Below are positions 1-8,985 of a stretch of DNA of 64,000 nucleotides, in pieces. The position numbers and the translations under genes are program-made. The notes below the pieces were generated by a model, which saw nothing but the letters and a program-made list of their open reading frames with translations, was not told the origin of the DNA and made no database searches. Location: positions 1 through 64,000 of the forward strand of contig NZ_QMFA01000004.1 in assembly GCF_003285005.1 (NCBI RefSeq), in the 5' to 3' direction. The stretch is from Paenibacillus sp. YN15. GTDB taxonomy: Bacteria > Bacillota > Bacilli > Paenibacillales > NBRC-103111. Numbering within the stretch: the first letter of the stretch is position 1; every line of letters starts with the position of its first letter.

Positions 1-95
1 CCCATTATTTCCAAATTAACCTACGTTGAAGCAAACTGGATGTCGGTTTCGTTCATTATAACTATTTTGGGCTATTCCCCCCTTTTCCATGTTTC

Positions 96-224
96 GCGGA
101 CTCACGATCCCTTATTTGCTTATCCAGCCCCCCGAATTGGCTGAAATCCGCTTCTTAACGGATTCTCAGTCCGCTCAAACGCAAAAGCAGCGCTTTTTCG
201 TGAAATAACGGAATCTGTGTCCGG
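96..224. repeat. intergenic palindromic element E1 (TAACGG family)
   Basis: The first 364 bases hold no convincing gene. They carry an inverted arm at 96-116 (GCGGACTCACGATCCCTTATT) of about 21 bases and two direct arms beginning TAACGG at 156 and 206, exactly 50 bases apart, both running into a GTCCG motif. The inverted arm is close to the reverse complement of the arm at 156, so 96-174 can fold into a hairpin. Three similar elements occur at 23.5, 41.5 and 46.8 kb. A fourth arm expected near 59 is not recognisable here. The function is unknown; this is an observation of sequence structure only. Confidence 0.6.
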
Positions 225-364
225 CTGGCGGCTGCCGTGACGAATAGTCTGATGGGCCGCTCCCATTGACGGTCTGCCCCCTTCGACGAACTCTCCCTAC
301 AGCCCGCTTGCCCCGGGGCGGCAAGCTTGCGCCCCTCTTCCGCCTCGCCTTCCGCGCAACGTAC

Positions 365-394
365 AAAAACCCCTGCGGATCATTCCCGCAGAGG
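365..394 (-). terminator. rho-independent terminator of the solute-binding protein gene
   Basis: Read on the minus strand, a 9-base stem (CCTCTGCGG with CCGCAGGGG, one mismatch) is followed by five T residues. It lies just downstream of the stop codon of the lipoprotein gene, as expected for its terminator. Confidence 0.8.
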
Positions 395-418
395 CTCTTC
401 GCATCCGTCGCGCAGCAT

Positions 419-1960
419 CTATTGCTTGCGCTGTTGCGATTCCTTATAGCTTTCGTTCAGCTCCCGGATCACCTGGGTTCCTCCGGCTGCCTCCCAGCGC
501 TTGCGCTCCTGTGCAAAGCCCGCATCATCCAGCTGGCCCAGAATATACAGGTAGGTGGCATTGGTGATGATTTCGCCCAGCTCATTGCCCCGTTCCGCCT
601 GCACCGGAGAAACCAGAGCCGTCGTAGGGTCGGCCACAGCGATGGTTTTGTTGTCCGCCGTCATCTCATTGACCCGCTCCTGGGATGCGCTTAGCTTGTC
701 CTGGCTGAGGTAGGGGATTTGCACCAGCCGCAGGGCGGTGGTATAGGGCTCCACCTCCCGCTCCCGCAGGGCCTTGGTATCCGGCCAGATTTTCACATTC
801 CCGTTCTCCAGGAGCGTATAATGCTTGTTCTCGATGCCGAAGGACAGCAGGTTGTGCACATCGGCGGACAGGGTTTGCTCAAAAAAATCAAGAATGCCCA
901 GCAGCTCCTGCTCCGTCTTGACGCTGCTCTTCGGGAACAGGAACAAGCCGCCGAAGCCCGGCCCGCCCCATACCCGGTCGCCTTGGGGACCGGACAGACG
1001 GTTTTGGATGCCGATGACGGCTTTGGGATTCAGCTTGGACATCTTGTCCTGGTTCCCGGACGCCACGATGTTGGTGATCATCATTCCCGCTTCCCCGCGG
1101 ACGAAGCGCTCCTCCTGCTGCGACTTGCTGGTTACGGTAAAATCTGCGTTCATGACACCCTCGTTATACAGCCGCCTCATGAATTTCATGGCGTCCATAT
1201 ACGCCTCCGAGTAAAAATCCGGAACCAGCCCCTCCTCCTGCAGCGCCCAGCCGTTAGGCGCCCCCAGATAGACGGCCAGATTGCGGAAAGCGCCGTAGAC
1301 CAGATCGTTGCGGTCCACCAGTCCGTAGGTATCCTGCTTGCCGTTGCCGTCGGGATCATCGAAGGTAAACGCGCGGAGCACCCGGTATAGTTCCTCCACC
1401 GTCCGCGGCTCGGCAAGTCCAAGGCGCTCCAGCCAGTCCTTGCGGTACTGGATGCCCTGCCGGGACACCGGCCGCTCCCAATACAAGCCGTAAATCCTCC
1501 CGAAATACGAGCCGTTGTGGAGAATATCCGGGTCCAGATAGCGGGTGAGCAGCGGAAACCGGGAGAGATACGGCCCAATCTCCCAAAAACCGCCGGAGCG
1601 GACCGCATTGACAACCGATGGATGCTTCAGGTCCACAGCCTTGACGGACAGCACCTCCGGCAAAATTCCGTTGGCCAGAGCCGACACCATCTGGTCGGAG
1701 TACAGATTCTCCGGCACCCAGGTGATGCCCAGCCGCTTGCCGGTTTTTTTCTCCAGCTCCGGCACAATGCCGGGAAGCGGCGGATCGCCGGTATTCTGCA
1801 CCAGCATCATCCGGATGACCGCTTCCTCCGGCGGCTTATCTGCTGCAACCGGCCCCCCGCCGCCCTGACAGGACGACAGCACCCATACGGCTGGCAGCAA
1901 AACCAGAAGCAGCGCCGGACGACCTCTCTTTGACGCGGCCCGTCTGCGCATATGTCTCAT
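419..1960 (-). CDS. extracellular solute-binding lipoprotein (sugar ABC transporter type)
   Basis: A 513-residue secreted lipoprotein. The N-terminus has a basic stretch, a hydrophobic core and the lipobox LSSC at about residues 28-31, so it should be cleaved and lipid-anchored outside the membrane. The rest reads as a family 1 extracellular solute-binding protein of the large Paenibacillus LplA-like type, including a calcium-loop-like stretch DPDGNGKQDTYGL near residue 200. Such proteins bind oligosaccharides for an ABC importer, but no permease genes are adjacent, so the ligand and partner are unknown. The ATG lies directly against the stop codon of the upstream AraC regulator, so the two genes are probably co-transcribed and translationally coupled. 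Family call firm; substrate unknown. Confidence 0.85.
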   Translation of the reverse strand: MRHMRRRAASKRGRPALLLVLLPAVWVLSSCQGGGGPVAADKPPEEAVIRMMLVQNTGDPPLPGIVPELEKKTGKRLGITWVPENLYSDQMVSALANGILPEVLSVKAVDLKHPSVVNAVRSGGFWEIGPYLSRFPLLTRYLDPDILHNGSYFGRIYGLYWERPVSRQGIQYRKDWLERLGLAEPRTVEELYRVLRAFTFDDPDGNGKQDTYGLVDRNDLVYGAFRNLAVYLGAPNGWALQEEGLVPDFYSEAYMDAMKFMRRLYNEGVMNADFTVTSKSQQEERFVRGEAGMMITNIVASGNQDKMSKLNPKAVIGIQNRLSGPQGDRVWGGPGFGGLFLFPKSSVKTEQELLGILDFFEQTLSADVHNLLSFGIENKHYTLLENGNVKIWPDTKALREREVEPYTTALRLVQIPYLSQDKLSASQERVNEMTADNKTIAVADPTTALVSPVQAERGNELGEIITNATYLYILGQLDDAGFAQERKRWEAAGGTQVIRELNESYKESQQRKQ

Positions 1961-4249
1961 CTACGCTTCCTCCTCCTCGTCCGCCTGCATATCCCGGTAC
2001 TTCCCCGGACTCACACCCTCCAGCTTGCGGAAGGAGCGGATAAAATTCTGCGGATTGTTGTACTGCAGCTTGGCGGCAATATCCTTGACGGGCATATCCG
2101 TTTCCTTCAGCCACTGGAGGGCAACCTGATGGCGGTGGCGGGCCAGATAGGCCGCGAAGGTCATCCCCATGCAATTGCGGAAAATCGTTCCGGCATAGCC
2201 GCTTTGGTAATGAAGCCGGTCGGCGCAGGTATCCAGAGTCAAGTCCGTATCGTACTCCTCATGGACCATCCGCACCATCTCCTTGGCAATGGCCATATGC
2301 CGGACCTCGGATTGCTCCTCCATGCTGTCCAGCAGGGGGCCGATGGCCTTTTCCATAAACCAGTCTGCCGCCGCATCCTCCTTGTCCAGGGCAAACAGCT
2401 GGTCGATGAGCAGCTGCTGCTGCTCCGGAGGCACCGCCTGGCGGGCAATGCTGTTGGCAAGGGCCAGCAGATTCACCAACAGACGGACATACTGGAACTG
2501 CCGGTCATACAAAACGGGATACGCCTCCCGGATTTGCTCCAGGAGCGTAAGCGCCAGCGCCTCCGACTGCTCCCGCTCCAGAAGCTTGATGGAGTGGAAC
2601 AGCTCCTCCTGCAGCTTCCGGGGATAACGGTCATGCAGGGCATGGGATTCGCCCAAATCGGCAAACCGGATAATCGGCTGATTCCCGAAGGCGGCCCGCC
2701 GCTGGAGAGCCTCCACCGCTTCATCATGGGCCCGGGGGATACAGGAGGCGCCGGAGTGAGCCAGACTGATGCCCACCGCCACGGGAAGCTCAAGCAGCTC
2801 CGCATGGGTTTTTACGATCTGCTTGGCAATCCGGTACATCTCCTCCTCCGGATGGTCCGCATCAGGGGCGGTGATGACCGTAAGCTGGGTTTTGCCCAGC
2901 ACCGTAGGCTCCAGGCGGCGGTCAGCGGGAACCAGCTCCCCGATAATGTTGTTCACCGCAAACAGCAGCAGGTCCCGGTCCTCCTCCTTAAACCGGGTTT
3001 CCTCCAGATTGCCCGTCTGCACTGCCACCACGCAGAAGGAGCGAAGATCCGCGTTCAGGCCGTATTCCAGAAGACGCCCGGTCACCTCTTCCTCCTTCAG
3101 ACCGCCAAGGAACAGCCGGATCATGAAGAAGCTGCGCAACAGCTCCCCCTGCCCGGAAAGGCGCTCCTCCAGACTTTTTTTTGCGTCGAACAAAAAATGC
3201 ACCTGCCGGCCGATGAAATCCAGCTCGTCCTTCGACTCTCCGCTTCCCGGCGGAGCCTGTCCGGCCATTACCTGCTTGACGATATTGCCGATGGGCCGGT
3301 ACAGCTTCCTGGAGCCCAAATACGCCAGCAGGATGAACAAAAGCAGCAGCCCCAAGCAGATATAAAAGGTAAACCAGCCGATTTCCCGGGAGTTGCGGTT
3401 CAGCTCATTGAGGGAGACGGCCGAGACATACGTCCAGCCGTTATATTCCGAAACCAGATAATTCACGGCGAATTCTTCCCTGCCCGCCTTCAGGACAAAG
3501 GGCTTTCCGTCCGCCCCGGCCAGGGCGGCCGCCGTTTTGCCCACGGCATCATCCAGCTGCGGATTGGTGTTTCCGCTCTGCAGAATCAGTTCCCCTTGAT
3601 CGTCAAACAGATACAGGGGCTCCTTCTGCTCCTCCGCCGTAAATACCTCATTCAGCCGGCAGGCGGGAATTTTCACCGTGGCCATGCCGATGCTGGAATA
3701 GGCCGTCAGTGGGAGGCCCTTCTGGAGAAGGAGGTAGCTGCCGCAGCCGGACTCTCCGGCTCCCGAGGCGTCCCCGGCGGGGCGGTGCACCGTCACCTCC
3801 GCCAGCTCCGGGATGCGCGCCTCCGGATGGCTCTGGGTCCAGGCATCCAGCCGGGACAAGCCTTCATTGGTAATCATCCAGTTGCCCGCCACGCTCCACA
3901 CCCGTACCTCCTCAATCCCCGTATCCAGCCGCTGCAGATTGGTCAGCTCCGTGCGGACCTGATTGTACAGCTGGAACTGGTCGGGACGGAGGGGCTCCGT
4001 CAGCACGGAAATCATCAGCCTGGAGCTGAAAAAATGGCTCATGGCCTGGTCGGCCACCTTCAGCGTCTCCTCCACCCCCAATTGGGTCTGGCGGAGGCTT
4101 AACGCCTTCTGCTCGCTTACCTTCATCCGCACCACCTGGGCGGACTTGCCATAGGAAATGATGCCCAGGAGCAGAACGGGAAGCGAGGCGAGAATAAAGC
4201 AGAACAGCAGCAATTTCAAATAATAACGGCCTCTTTGTTTCCTGCGCAA
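1961..4249 (-). CDS. membrane-bound AraC-family regulator (YesN-like)
   Basis: A 762-residue regulator. A membrane segment near residues 10-32 and a second near 293-315 flank an extracytoplasmic sensor region of about 260 residues. The C-terminal 100 residues form the AraC double helix-turn-helix, with the typical end pattern NNPQNFIRSFRKLEGVSPGKYR. Proteins of this architecture sense an external ligand or a binding protein and activate neighbouring transport or hydrolase genes. Its stop codon directly abuts the start of the solute-binding lipoprotein gene, so it probably controls or works with that protein. No phosphorylation receiver domain is visible. The start follows from the basic MRRKQR leader before the first membrane helix. 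Confidence 0.85.
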   Translation of the reverse strand: MRRKQRGRYYLKLLLFCFILASLPVLLLGIISYGKSAQVVRMKVSEQKALSLRQTQLGVEETLKVADQAMSHFFSSRLMISVLTEPLRPDQFQLYNQVRTELTNLQRLDTGIEEVRVWSVAGNWMITNEGLSRLDAWTQSHPEARIPELAEVTVHRPAGDASGAGESGCGSYLLLQKGLPLTAYSSIGMATVKIPACRLNEVFTAEEQKEPLYLFDDQGELILQSGNTNPQLDDAVGKTAAALAGADGKPFVLKAGREEFAVNYLVSEYNGWTYVSAVSLNELNRNSREIGWFTFYICLGLLLLFILLAYLGSRKLYRPIGNIVKQVMAGQAPPGSGESKDELDFIGRQVHFLFDAKKSLEERLSGQGELLRSFFMIRLFLGGLKEEEVTGRLLEYGLNADLRSFCVVAVQTGNLEETRFKEEDRDLLLFAVNNIIGELVPADRRLEPTVLGKTQLTVITAPDADHPEEEMYRIAKQIVKTHAELLELPVAVGISLAHSGASCIPRAHDEAVEALQRRAAFGNQPIIRFADLGESHALHDRYPRKLQEELFHSIKLLEREQSEALALTLLEQIREAYPVLYDRQFQYVRLLVNLLALANSIARQAVPPEQQQLLIDQLFALDKEDAAADWFMEKAIGPLLDSMEEQSEVRHMAIAKEMVRMVHEEYDTDLTLDTCADRLHYQSGYAGTIFRNCMGMTFAAYLARHRHQVALQWLKETDMPVKDIAAKLQYNNPQNFIRSFRKLEGVSPGKYRDMQADEEEEA

Positions 4250-4347
4250 AACCGGTTCACCCTTTTTGATCAGTCTGTGAGGTCAAGCCGCCATACGGCC
4301 TGACATGTTTTTTTCCTGCACCCGTCCGGGACCAGGAAGGCTTTTAC

Positions 4348-4376
4348 TTGGCGGGCGGACTATGCTACATTATAAA
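4348..4376 (+). promoter_or_regulatory. possible promoter of the SGNH hydrolase gene
   Basis: TTGGCG and TATAAA are separated by 17 bases just upstream of the hydrolase gene. If used, the transcript would begin within the ribosome site, only a few bases before the ATG at 4391, which makes the assignment doubtful. Confidence 0.3.
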
Positions 4377-4390
4377 TAGAGGTGAGGAAC

Positions 4391-5137
4391 ATGAACAATC
4401 CGCTTTCAGGCAATATTGCCAAGTATATGATTTCCGGAGATTCCATCTCCAAGGGTGTAGTGCTTGACGAAGTACGCAACAAATATGTGGTGCTGGAAGA
4501 GAACTATGTGGCCCTGCTGCAGGATAAGCTGAAGGGGGTCATTCACAATACGGCGCGGTTCGGCAATACCCTGCTGAAGGGAATCGGCCATCTGAAGCGG
4601 GATGTGGTGAACGAAAAGCCGGATGTGGTGCTGATCGAATACGGCGGGAATGACTGTGATTTCAACTGGAACGAAATCGCCGAGAATCCCGAGGGGGATC
4701 ACACGCCCAAAACGGATTTCAACGTATTTGAACGGATGCTGAAGGAAACCATCGAGTTTCTGCGCAGCAAGGACGTTGTTCCCGTGCTGATGAATCTGCC
4801 TCCTCTGAATGCGGACCAATATTTCAAGTGGGTAAGCCGCAGCAATCCGGAGGCCGAACGGAATATTCTCCGGTGGCTGGGCAGCGTCACCAAAATCTAC
4901 TGGTGGCAGGAACGCTATAATTCTACCATTGTGAAGGTGGCGGAGGCTACCAAAACCAAATATATTGATATCCGCGGCGCCTTTTTGGAGCATCCGGATT
5001 TCACCCGCTTCATCTGCATGGACGGAATTCACCCCAACAAGGACGGCCACCGCATCATCTCCGAGCGGGTGCTGGCTTTTGTCCGGGAGCATTACGGCTA
5101 TCTTCTCCAGGACAACAGCGAACCGTCTCCGGGCTGA
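4391..5137 (+). CDS. SGNH/GDSL-family hydrolase
   Basis: A 248-residue probable esterase or lipase-like hydrolase of the SGNH superfamily. Block I is GDS at residues 16-18 with the nucleophile Ser18, block III is GGND with Asn87, and block V is DGIH with Asp211 and His214, completing the triad. There is no signal peptide, so it should be cytoplasmic. A GTG at 4382 is also in frame, but the ATG at 4391 is preceded by GAGGTGAGG at suitable spacing and is preferred. The family acts on acyl esters of many substrates, including acetylated sugars; nothing here defines the substrate. It is transcribed away from the AraC/solute-binding pair and towards galU. Confidence 0.8.
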   Translation: MNNPLSGNIAKYMISGDSISKGVVLDEVRNKYVVLEENYVALLQDKLKGVIHNTARFGNTLLKGIGHLKRDVVNEKPDVVLIEYGGNDCDFNWNEIAENPEGDHTPKTDFNVFERMLKETIEFLRSKDVVPVLMNLPPLNADQYFKWVSRSNPEAERNILRWLGSVTKIYWWQERYNSTIVKVAEATKTKYIDIRGAFLEHPDFTRFICMDGIHPNKDGHRIISERVLAFVREHYGYLLQDNSEPSPG

Positions 5138-5188
5138 GGCGAAACGCCTGATGACGCCTTTGCGGCGACAACCGAAGCGCGCAATAAT

Positions 5189-5240
5189 ACACCCCCTCCC
5201 CTTCACCGGCAAGCCGGCGGAAGTGCGGAGGGGGTGTTTT
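5189..5240. terminator. terminator between the SGNH gene and galU
   Basis: An 11-base perfect stem (ACACCCCCTCC with GGAGGGGGTGT) followed by TTTT on the plus strand lies between two convergent genes. It serves the hydrolase gene and may also stop transcription from galU. Confidence 0.8.
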
Positions 5241-5250
5241 CCTCTGCTCT

Positions 5251-6123
5251 TTAGTCCATACGCCGCACCAGCTCCCGCAGATAGCTGCGCAGCGCCGGGG
5301 CAAGCTCCTCCCGTTTGAGGGCAAATTCAATGGTCGCCTGGATATAGCCCAGCTTGTCGCCGGTATCATAGCGGTCTCCCGTTTGCCGGAAAACGGCCAT
5401 GGGCTTGTCCCCATTCAGCACCCGCAGAGCGTCAGTCAGCTGGATTTCCCCGCCTCTGCCTGGCTCCTGGTGCTCCAGAATGGCGAACACCTCCGGCTCA
5501 ATGACATACCGGCCGATCACGGCCAGATTGGACGGCGCCTGCTCCCGCTCCGGCTTTTCCACCAGATCGCGGATATATTCCACACCGTCTTTGGGGTCAG
5601 CCGGGGAAATAATGCCGTACTTGTCCACCTCGCTCCAGGGCACCTCCTGCACCGCAATGACGGAGGTGTTCACCTGCTCGTACAAATCCAGCATCCCCTT
5701 CAGGCAAGGGGGCTCCGAAGCGATAATATCGTCCCCCAGCAGCAGCGCAAACGGCTCATTGCCGATGAATTTGCGGGCGCAAAGGACAGCATGGCCAAGA
5801 CCCAGCGGCTCCTTCTGGCGGATATAATGGACATCGGCCAGGTTGGAAACGGTTTGCACCATATGGAGAAGATCGTCCTTGCCGGTTTTGGAGAGCATCA
5901 TCTCCAGCTCTACCGATTTGTCGAAGTGGTCCTCGATGGCCCGCTTGTTGCGGCCTGTGACAATGATAATATCCTCAATGCCCGAAGCGATAGCCTCTTC
6001 CACGATATATTGGATGGAGGGTTTGTCCACAATGGGCAGCATCTCCTTGGGCTGGGCCTTGGTGGCCGGCAGGAATCGGGTCCCCAACCCTGCAGCCGGA
6101 ATAATCGCCTTCTTGATACGCAT
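5251..6123 (-). CDS. galU: UTP-glucose-1-phosphate uridylyltransferase
   Basis: A 290-residue GalU-type enzyme that makes UDP-glucose from UTP and glucose-1-phosphate, for cell-wall glycans and glycolipids. The nucleotide-binding start AAGLGTRFLPATK is at residues 10-22, followed by KEMLPIVDKP, the family signature. Further on, LLGDDI and the DKYGII/VEKPE stretches match the family, and the length fits Bacillus GalU/GtaB. The ATG is preceded by GGAGG. It begins 13 bases after the PHP phosphoesterase gene, so both are probably in one transcript. In Firmicutes paralogues exist (gtaB, yngB), so the exact role within UDP-glucose supply is not fixed. Confidence 0.92.
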   Translation of the reverse strand: MRIKKAIIPAAGLGTRFLPATKAQPKEMLPIVDKPSIQYIVEEAIASGIEDIIIVTGRNKRAIEDHFDKSVELEMMLSKTGKDDLLHMVQTVSNLADVHYIRQKEPLGLGHAVLCARKFIGNEPFALLLGDDIIASEPPCLKGMLDLYEQVNTSVIAVQEVPWSEVDKYGIISPADPKDGVEYIRDLVEKPEREQAPSNLAVIGRYVIEPEVFAILEHQEPGRGGEIQLTDALRVLNGDKPMAVFRQTGDRYDTGDKLGYIQATIEFALKREELAPALRSYLRELVRRMD

Positions 6124-6136
6124 GTGTCAGCCTCCT

Positions 6137-7018
6137 TCAATACTGGTGACGGTGACGGGCGCGGCTTTCCGCCCTCTGACGCAATAGCGGCAGAACGGCT
6201 GCTTCCACCCGCCTGCCCCCCAACGGCCCGTGAAACACCTGGCCGCCTCTTTCTCCATGATAATCCGATCCGGCCGTGGCCACCAGACCATGGCGCCGGG
6301 CAAGCTCCCGGTACTTCGCCGCCTCTTCCGGGGAATGGTCGGAATGGTCGGCCTCTATGCCGTCCAATCGGCCGCCGGCCAGCCGCTCCACCAGGGCATC
6401 GTTGCCGTACAGCCCGGGATGGGCCAGCACGGCAGCTCCCCCGGCCTCGTGAATCCAGGCAATGGCCGTCTCCGGCGAGATGCGCTTGGGGCTGATGTAG
6501 GCGGCTCCGTTTTCTCCAATGAGACGGTTGAAGGCATCCTGCTGGGACTCTGCATACCCTTTGTCCACCAGCACCTGGGCAATGTGCGGACGGCCGACGG
6601 TGGAATCCTTTTGCTCCACGGGCCCCCGCCGCTCCAGCACCTCCTCCAGTGTAATGGCATAACCCAGCTCACGGAGACGCTCCAGCATCCGCTCATTGCG
6701 CCCCTCCCGGACATTGCGCAATTCCTCCAGCCGGGATAAAAACAACGGATCGGCAATGTCCATATAATAGCCCAGCACGTGAATGTCCTTGCCGTCCTCC
6801 GAGGAGCTGATCTCCACCCCCGGGACCACGGTGATCCCCGCAGCCCGACCGGCCTCGAAGGCTTCCTCCAGCCCGGCGACCGTGTCATGATCCGTTATGG
6901 CAACGGCGCTTAAGCCCGCTGCCGCCGCCTGGCGGACATTGTCCGAGGGGGTTCCCGTTCCGTCGGAGGCACGGGTATGGGTATGTAAATCAGCGTACCC
7001 TTCCATGATTTCAGCCAT
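6137..7018 (-). CDS. PHP-domain metal-dependent phosphoesterase
   Basis: About 293 residues with the PHP-domain signature DLHTHTRASDG near residue 10, then AITDHDT, VPGVEIS and a late GSDYHG, which supply the metal ligands. This matches the YciV/TrpH group, cytoplasmic enzymes that hydrolyse 3',5'-nucleoside bisphosphates or 5'-phosphorylated oligonucleotides. A start at 7051 (MMRFRGK) is possible, but the ATG at 7018 has an AAAGGATG ribosome site and places the PHP motif at the usual distance. It sits between a LysR gene and galU on the same strand with short gaps, which suggests co-transcription without telling a shared pathway. Confidence 0.82.
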   Translation of the reverse strand: MAEIMEGYADLHTHTRASDGTGTPSDNVRQAAAAGLSAVAITDHDTVAGLEEAFEAGRAAGITVVPGVEISSSEDGKDIHVLGYYMDIADPLFLSRLEELRNVREGRNERMLERLRELGYAITLEEVLERRGPVEQKDSTVGRPHIAQVLVDKGYAESQQDAFNRLIGENGAAYISPKRISPETAIAWIHEAGGAAVLAHPGLYGNDALVERLAGGRLDGIEADHSDHSPEEAAKYRELARRHGLVATAGSDYHGERGGQVFHGPLGGRRVEAAVLPLLRQRAESRARHRHQY

Positions 7019-7063
7019 ACCTGCCGCATCCTTTCCGCGAAAGCGCATCATTTTATTCCCAAG

Positions 7064-7975
7064 CTATAGCCACTGCTTCAAATCCCGCTCCTTCATAAAG
7101 GTCAGGAAGGTCACTGCCGAGATGGGCAATAACGCAGATTTCAGATGAATGGAATAGAAACTCCGCACAAAACGGATGCCTTCTATGCTTCTCGCCGCAA
7201 GCACCCCAAGGGCCAGCTCATGCTTGATGGAGGATTGGGACAGGATGGACAGGCCCAGATTGGCCTCCACCGCCGATTTGACGGCACCGGTGCTGCCCAG
7301 CTCCATGAGGATTTTCATATCCGACAGATCACGCCCCCGCCGGAGCAGCTCCTCCTCCATCACCCTGCGGGTGCCGGAGCCCTTCTCCCGGAGCACAAAG
7401 GGATAACGCAGCGCATCCTCCAGCGTAATCCGCTCTTGTTGGGCCAGCTCGTGTTGGGCCGGCAGCACCAGCAGAAGCTCGTCGCTCAATACCGGGTCCA
7501 GCAGCACATCCGGATGCTCAATCGGCGCCTCCACCAGCCCGAAGGTCAGCTGATGCTGCATAATTTCATCCAGAATCTGAGTGGTGTTCATCACCTTCAG
7601 ACTCACAGAGATATGGGGAAACTCCCGCCCGAAGGGACCCAGCAGCCGGGGCAGGATATATTCGCCGATGGTCAGGCTCGCCCCCAGCTGAAGCCGGCCC
7701 TCCAGCATATGGGTAAACCGGGACATGGCGGTTTCCGTCTCCCGCATCAGTTCAATGCTCCGTTTGGCGAAGGGCAGGAGCGCCCGCCCCGCTTCCGTAA
7801 GCTCGATTTTTTTGGTGGTGCGCAAAAACAGCTTGGTCCCGAAATAATCCTCCAGCGACTGAATCTGCATGGTCACCGCCGGTTGGGTCATATGCAATGC
7901 CTGGGCGGCCCCGGAAAAGCTGCCCTTTTCGGACACCGTATAGAAAATATGCAGCTGATGGAAATTTAACGCCAT
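7064..7975 (-). CDS. LysR-family transcriptional regulator
   Basis: A 303-residue LysR regulator. The winged helix-turn-helix is at residues 1-60 (FHQLHIFYTVSEKGSFSGAA, then ALHMTQPAVTMQIQ), and a two-lobed effector-binding domain fills the rest, including LELGSTGAVKSAVEANLGLS. The open frame extends further upstream, but the ATG at 7975 (MALNFHQL) is the family start and has GGAAGG upstream. LysR proteins usually act on a divergent or adjacent gene. Here the downstream PHP gene is 45 bases away on the same strand and the upstream gene has the same orientation, so the target is not obvious. It resembles the CysL/YwfK type, but the regulon cannot be told from sequence. Confidence 0.85.
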   Translation of the reverse strand: MALNFHQLHIFYTVSEKGSFSGAAQALHMTQPAVTMQIQSLEDYFGTKLFLRTTKKIELTEAGRALLPFAKRSIELMRETETAMSRFTHMLEGRLQLGASLTIGEYILPRLLGPFGREFPHISVSLKVMNTTQILDEIMQHQLTFGLVEAPIEHPDVLLDPVLSDELLLVLPAQHELAQQERITLEDALRYPFVLREKGSGTRRVMEEELLRRGRDLSDMKILMELGSTGAVKSAVEANLGLSILSQSSIKHELALGVLAARSIEGIRFVRSFYSIHLKSALLPISAVTFLTFMKERDLKQWL

Positions 7976-8058
7976 ACGCGTGCACCATCCCTTCCTTCCC
8001 ATTCTATAACAAAGTTGCGCAAAAAGCTTCTGCGCCGCCGATTTCCACATATAAATGA

Positions 8059-8107
8059 AAAGCATCCCCGCAAAAAGAGTCTCCAATGAGTTCTTTTGGG
8101 GAATGCT
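8059..8107 (-). terminator. probable terminator of the 145-residue unknown gene
   Basis: On the minus strand AGCATTCCCC pairs with GGGGATGCT across a long loop and is followed by TTTC. An alternative inner stem (AAAAGA with TCTTTTT) also exists. It lies just past the stop of the unknown gene. Confidence 0.5.
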
Positions 8108-8153
8108 GTGAATGGCTTCTGTCTTCCCGGTGCAGCGCCTGCTCCGGGTTGCA

Positions 8154-8591
8154 TTATTTGCGCTTGCGGCTGTTCTTCACCAGGGTCATCCGCCGGGAAT
8201 GGCGCAGCCAGGAGTAATAGGTTTTCAGATCGCGCAGCTCCATGGTTTCCGACATCCGGCCGAGAAAGGTCACCACAATCATCTTATAGACCGGTCCTCC
8301 GGTCAGATCCGTTTCATTCTCCAAGGGAACAAATTCCGCCACCATAACCAAATCTTCGTCAATCAGGTATACATCCTGCTCATGACGGTAATAGTTGCGG
8401 ATTTGACCGTTCTTTAACCTATCCCATAAAAACGAAGAGATATCCTCGTAACCTGCCTTCTGGCTCTCCACCCGGTCCAGCCAACGGGAGCGGGCATGAT
8501 GAGTGATGACAATATCGGCAATTTTTTTCTCTCCCAGGATAACAAAAAAGGGCTCGTATGTGCTCCATCTGTCCATCTGCTTATCTCTCAT
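8154..8591 (-). CDS. conserved hypothetical protein, 145 residues
   Basis: I do not recognise this family. The protein is soluble, with no signal peptide or membrane helix. It has a charged middle (HHARSRWLDRVES) and alternating hydrophobic strands (VYLIDEDLVMVAEFVPLE; YKMIVVTFLGR), and ends in the basic tail HSRRMTLVKNSRKRK, which could contact nucleic acid. The HHARSRWLDR stretch is somewhat like the small DUF4258/RelE-like folds, but this is only a resemblance. The start at ATG 8591 is chosen because GAGGAG lies 8 bases upstream; GTG 8600 is the alternative. It is followed by a terminator-like hairpin, so it is probably transcribed alone. Confidence 0.6.
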   Translation of the reverse strand: MRDKQMDRWSTYEPFFVILGEKKIADIVITHHARSRWLDRVESQKAGYEDISSFLWDRLKNGQIRNYYRHEQDVYLIDEDLVMVAEFVPLENETDLTGGPVYKMIVVTFLGRMSETMELRDLKTYYSWLRHSRRMTLVKNSRKRK

Positions 8592-8905
8592 ATGTTTCAC
8601 TCCTCTACAACCCTGGAAGGACTTTAGACCCGGATGATCGTGGATATACCAATAGGATACCTGATTGCAATTGGATTTCCAACTAAATAATCTCCCGCAT
8701 TTCCTAAAATCCTATTCAATTTTATTAAAAACCACCTTAAATCTGGTAAAAGGGCACGTTCGGATTATCCTTCTTTTCCTATATTTATCACATTACTGCA
8801 CAGGAACGCAATGATTATTTTCGCTATGTTGCAAGACTCATATAGTCTTCAAGTCGGATATGCGGCGGGAATTACTTTTGGCTCCGTCTGTTATCGGTGA
8901 AAATA
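8592..8905. other. AT-rich intergenic region, no gene seen
   Basis: Nearly 390 bases separate two divergent small genes. The stretch is clearly richer in A and T than its surroundings and contains several short poly-A/T tracts but no coding frame. It should hold the promoters of both genes; the only clear one is described separately for the rightward gene. Confidence 0.4.
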
Positions 8906-8933
8906 TTGAAGGTTTTGTGAACAGCGTTATACT
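8906..8933 (+). promoter_or_regulatory. sigma-A-type promoter of the 63-residue protein gene
   Basis: TTGAAG and TATACT are separated by 16 bases, about 50 bases before the start codon. The gene after it has an excellent ribosome site. Confidence 0.5.
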
Positions 8934-8985
8934 CTGCCATTTTAAAGTGTCTGAATAACAAAACCACATAAGGAGGATTTTCAGC

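Noticed and set aside
1952-4102. 716-codon open frame antisense to the membrane AraC regulator
   Set aside because: The minus-strand protein has membrane helices and a full AraC domain; the opposite frame has no recognisable features.
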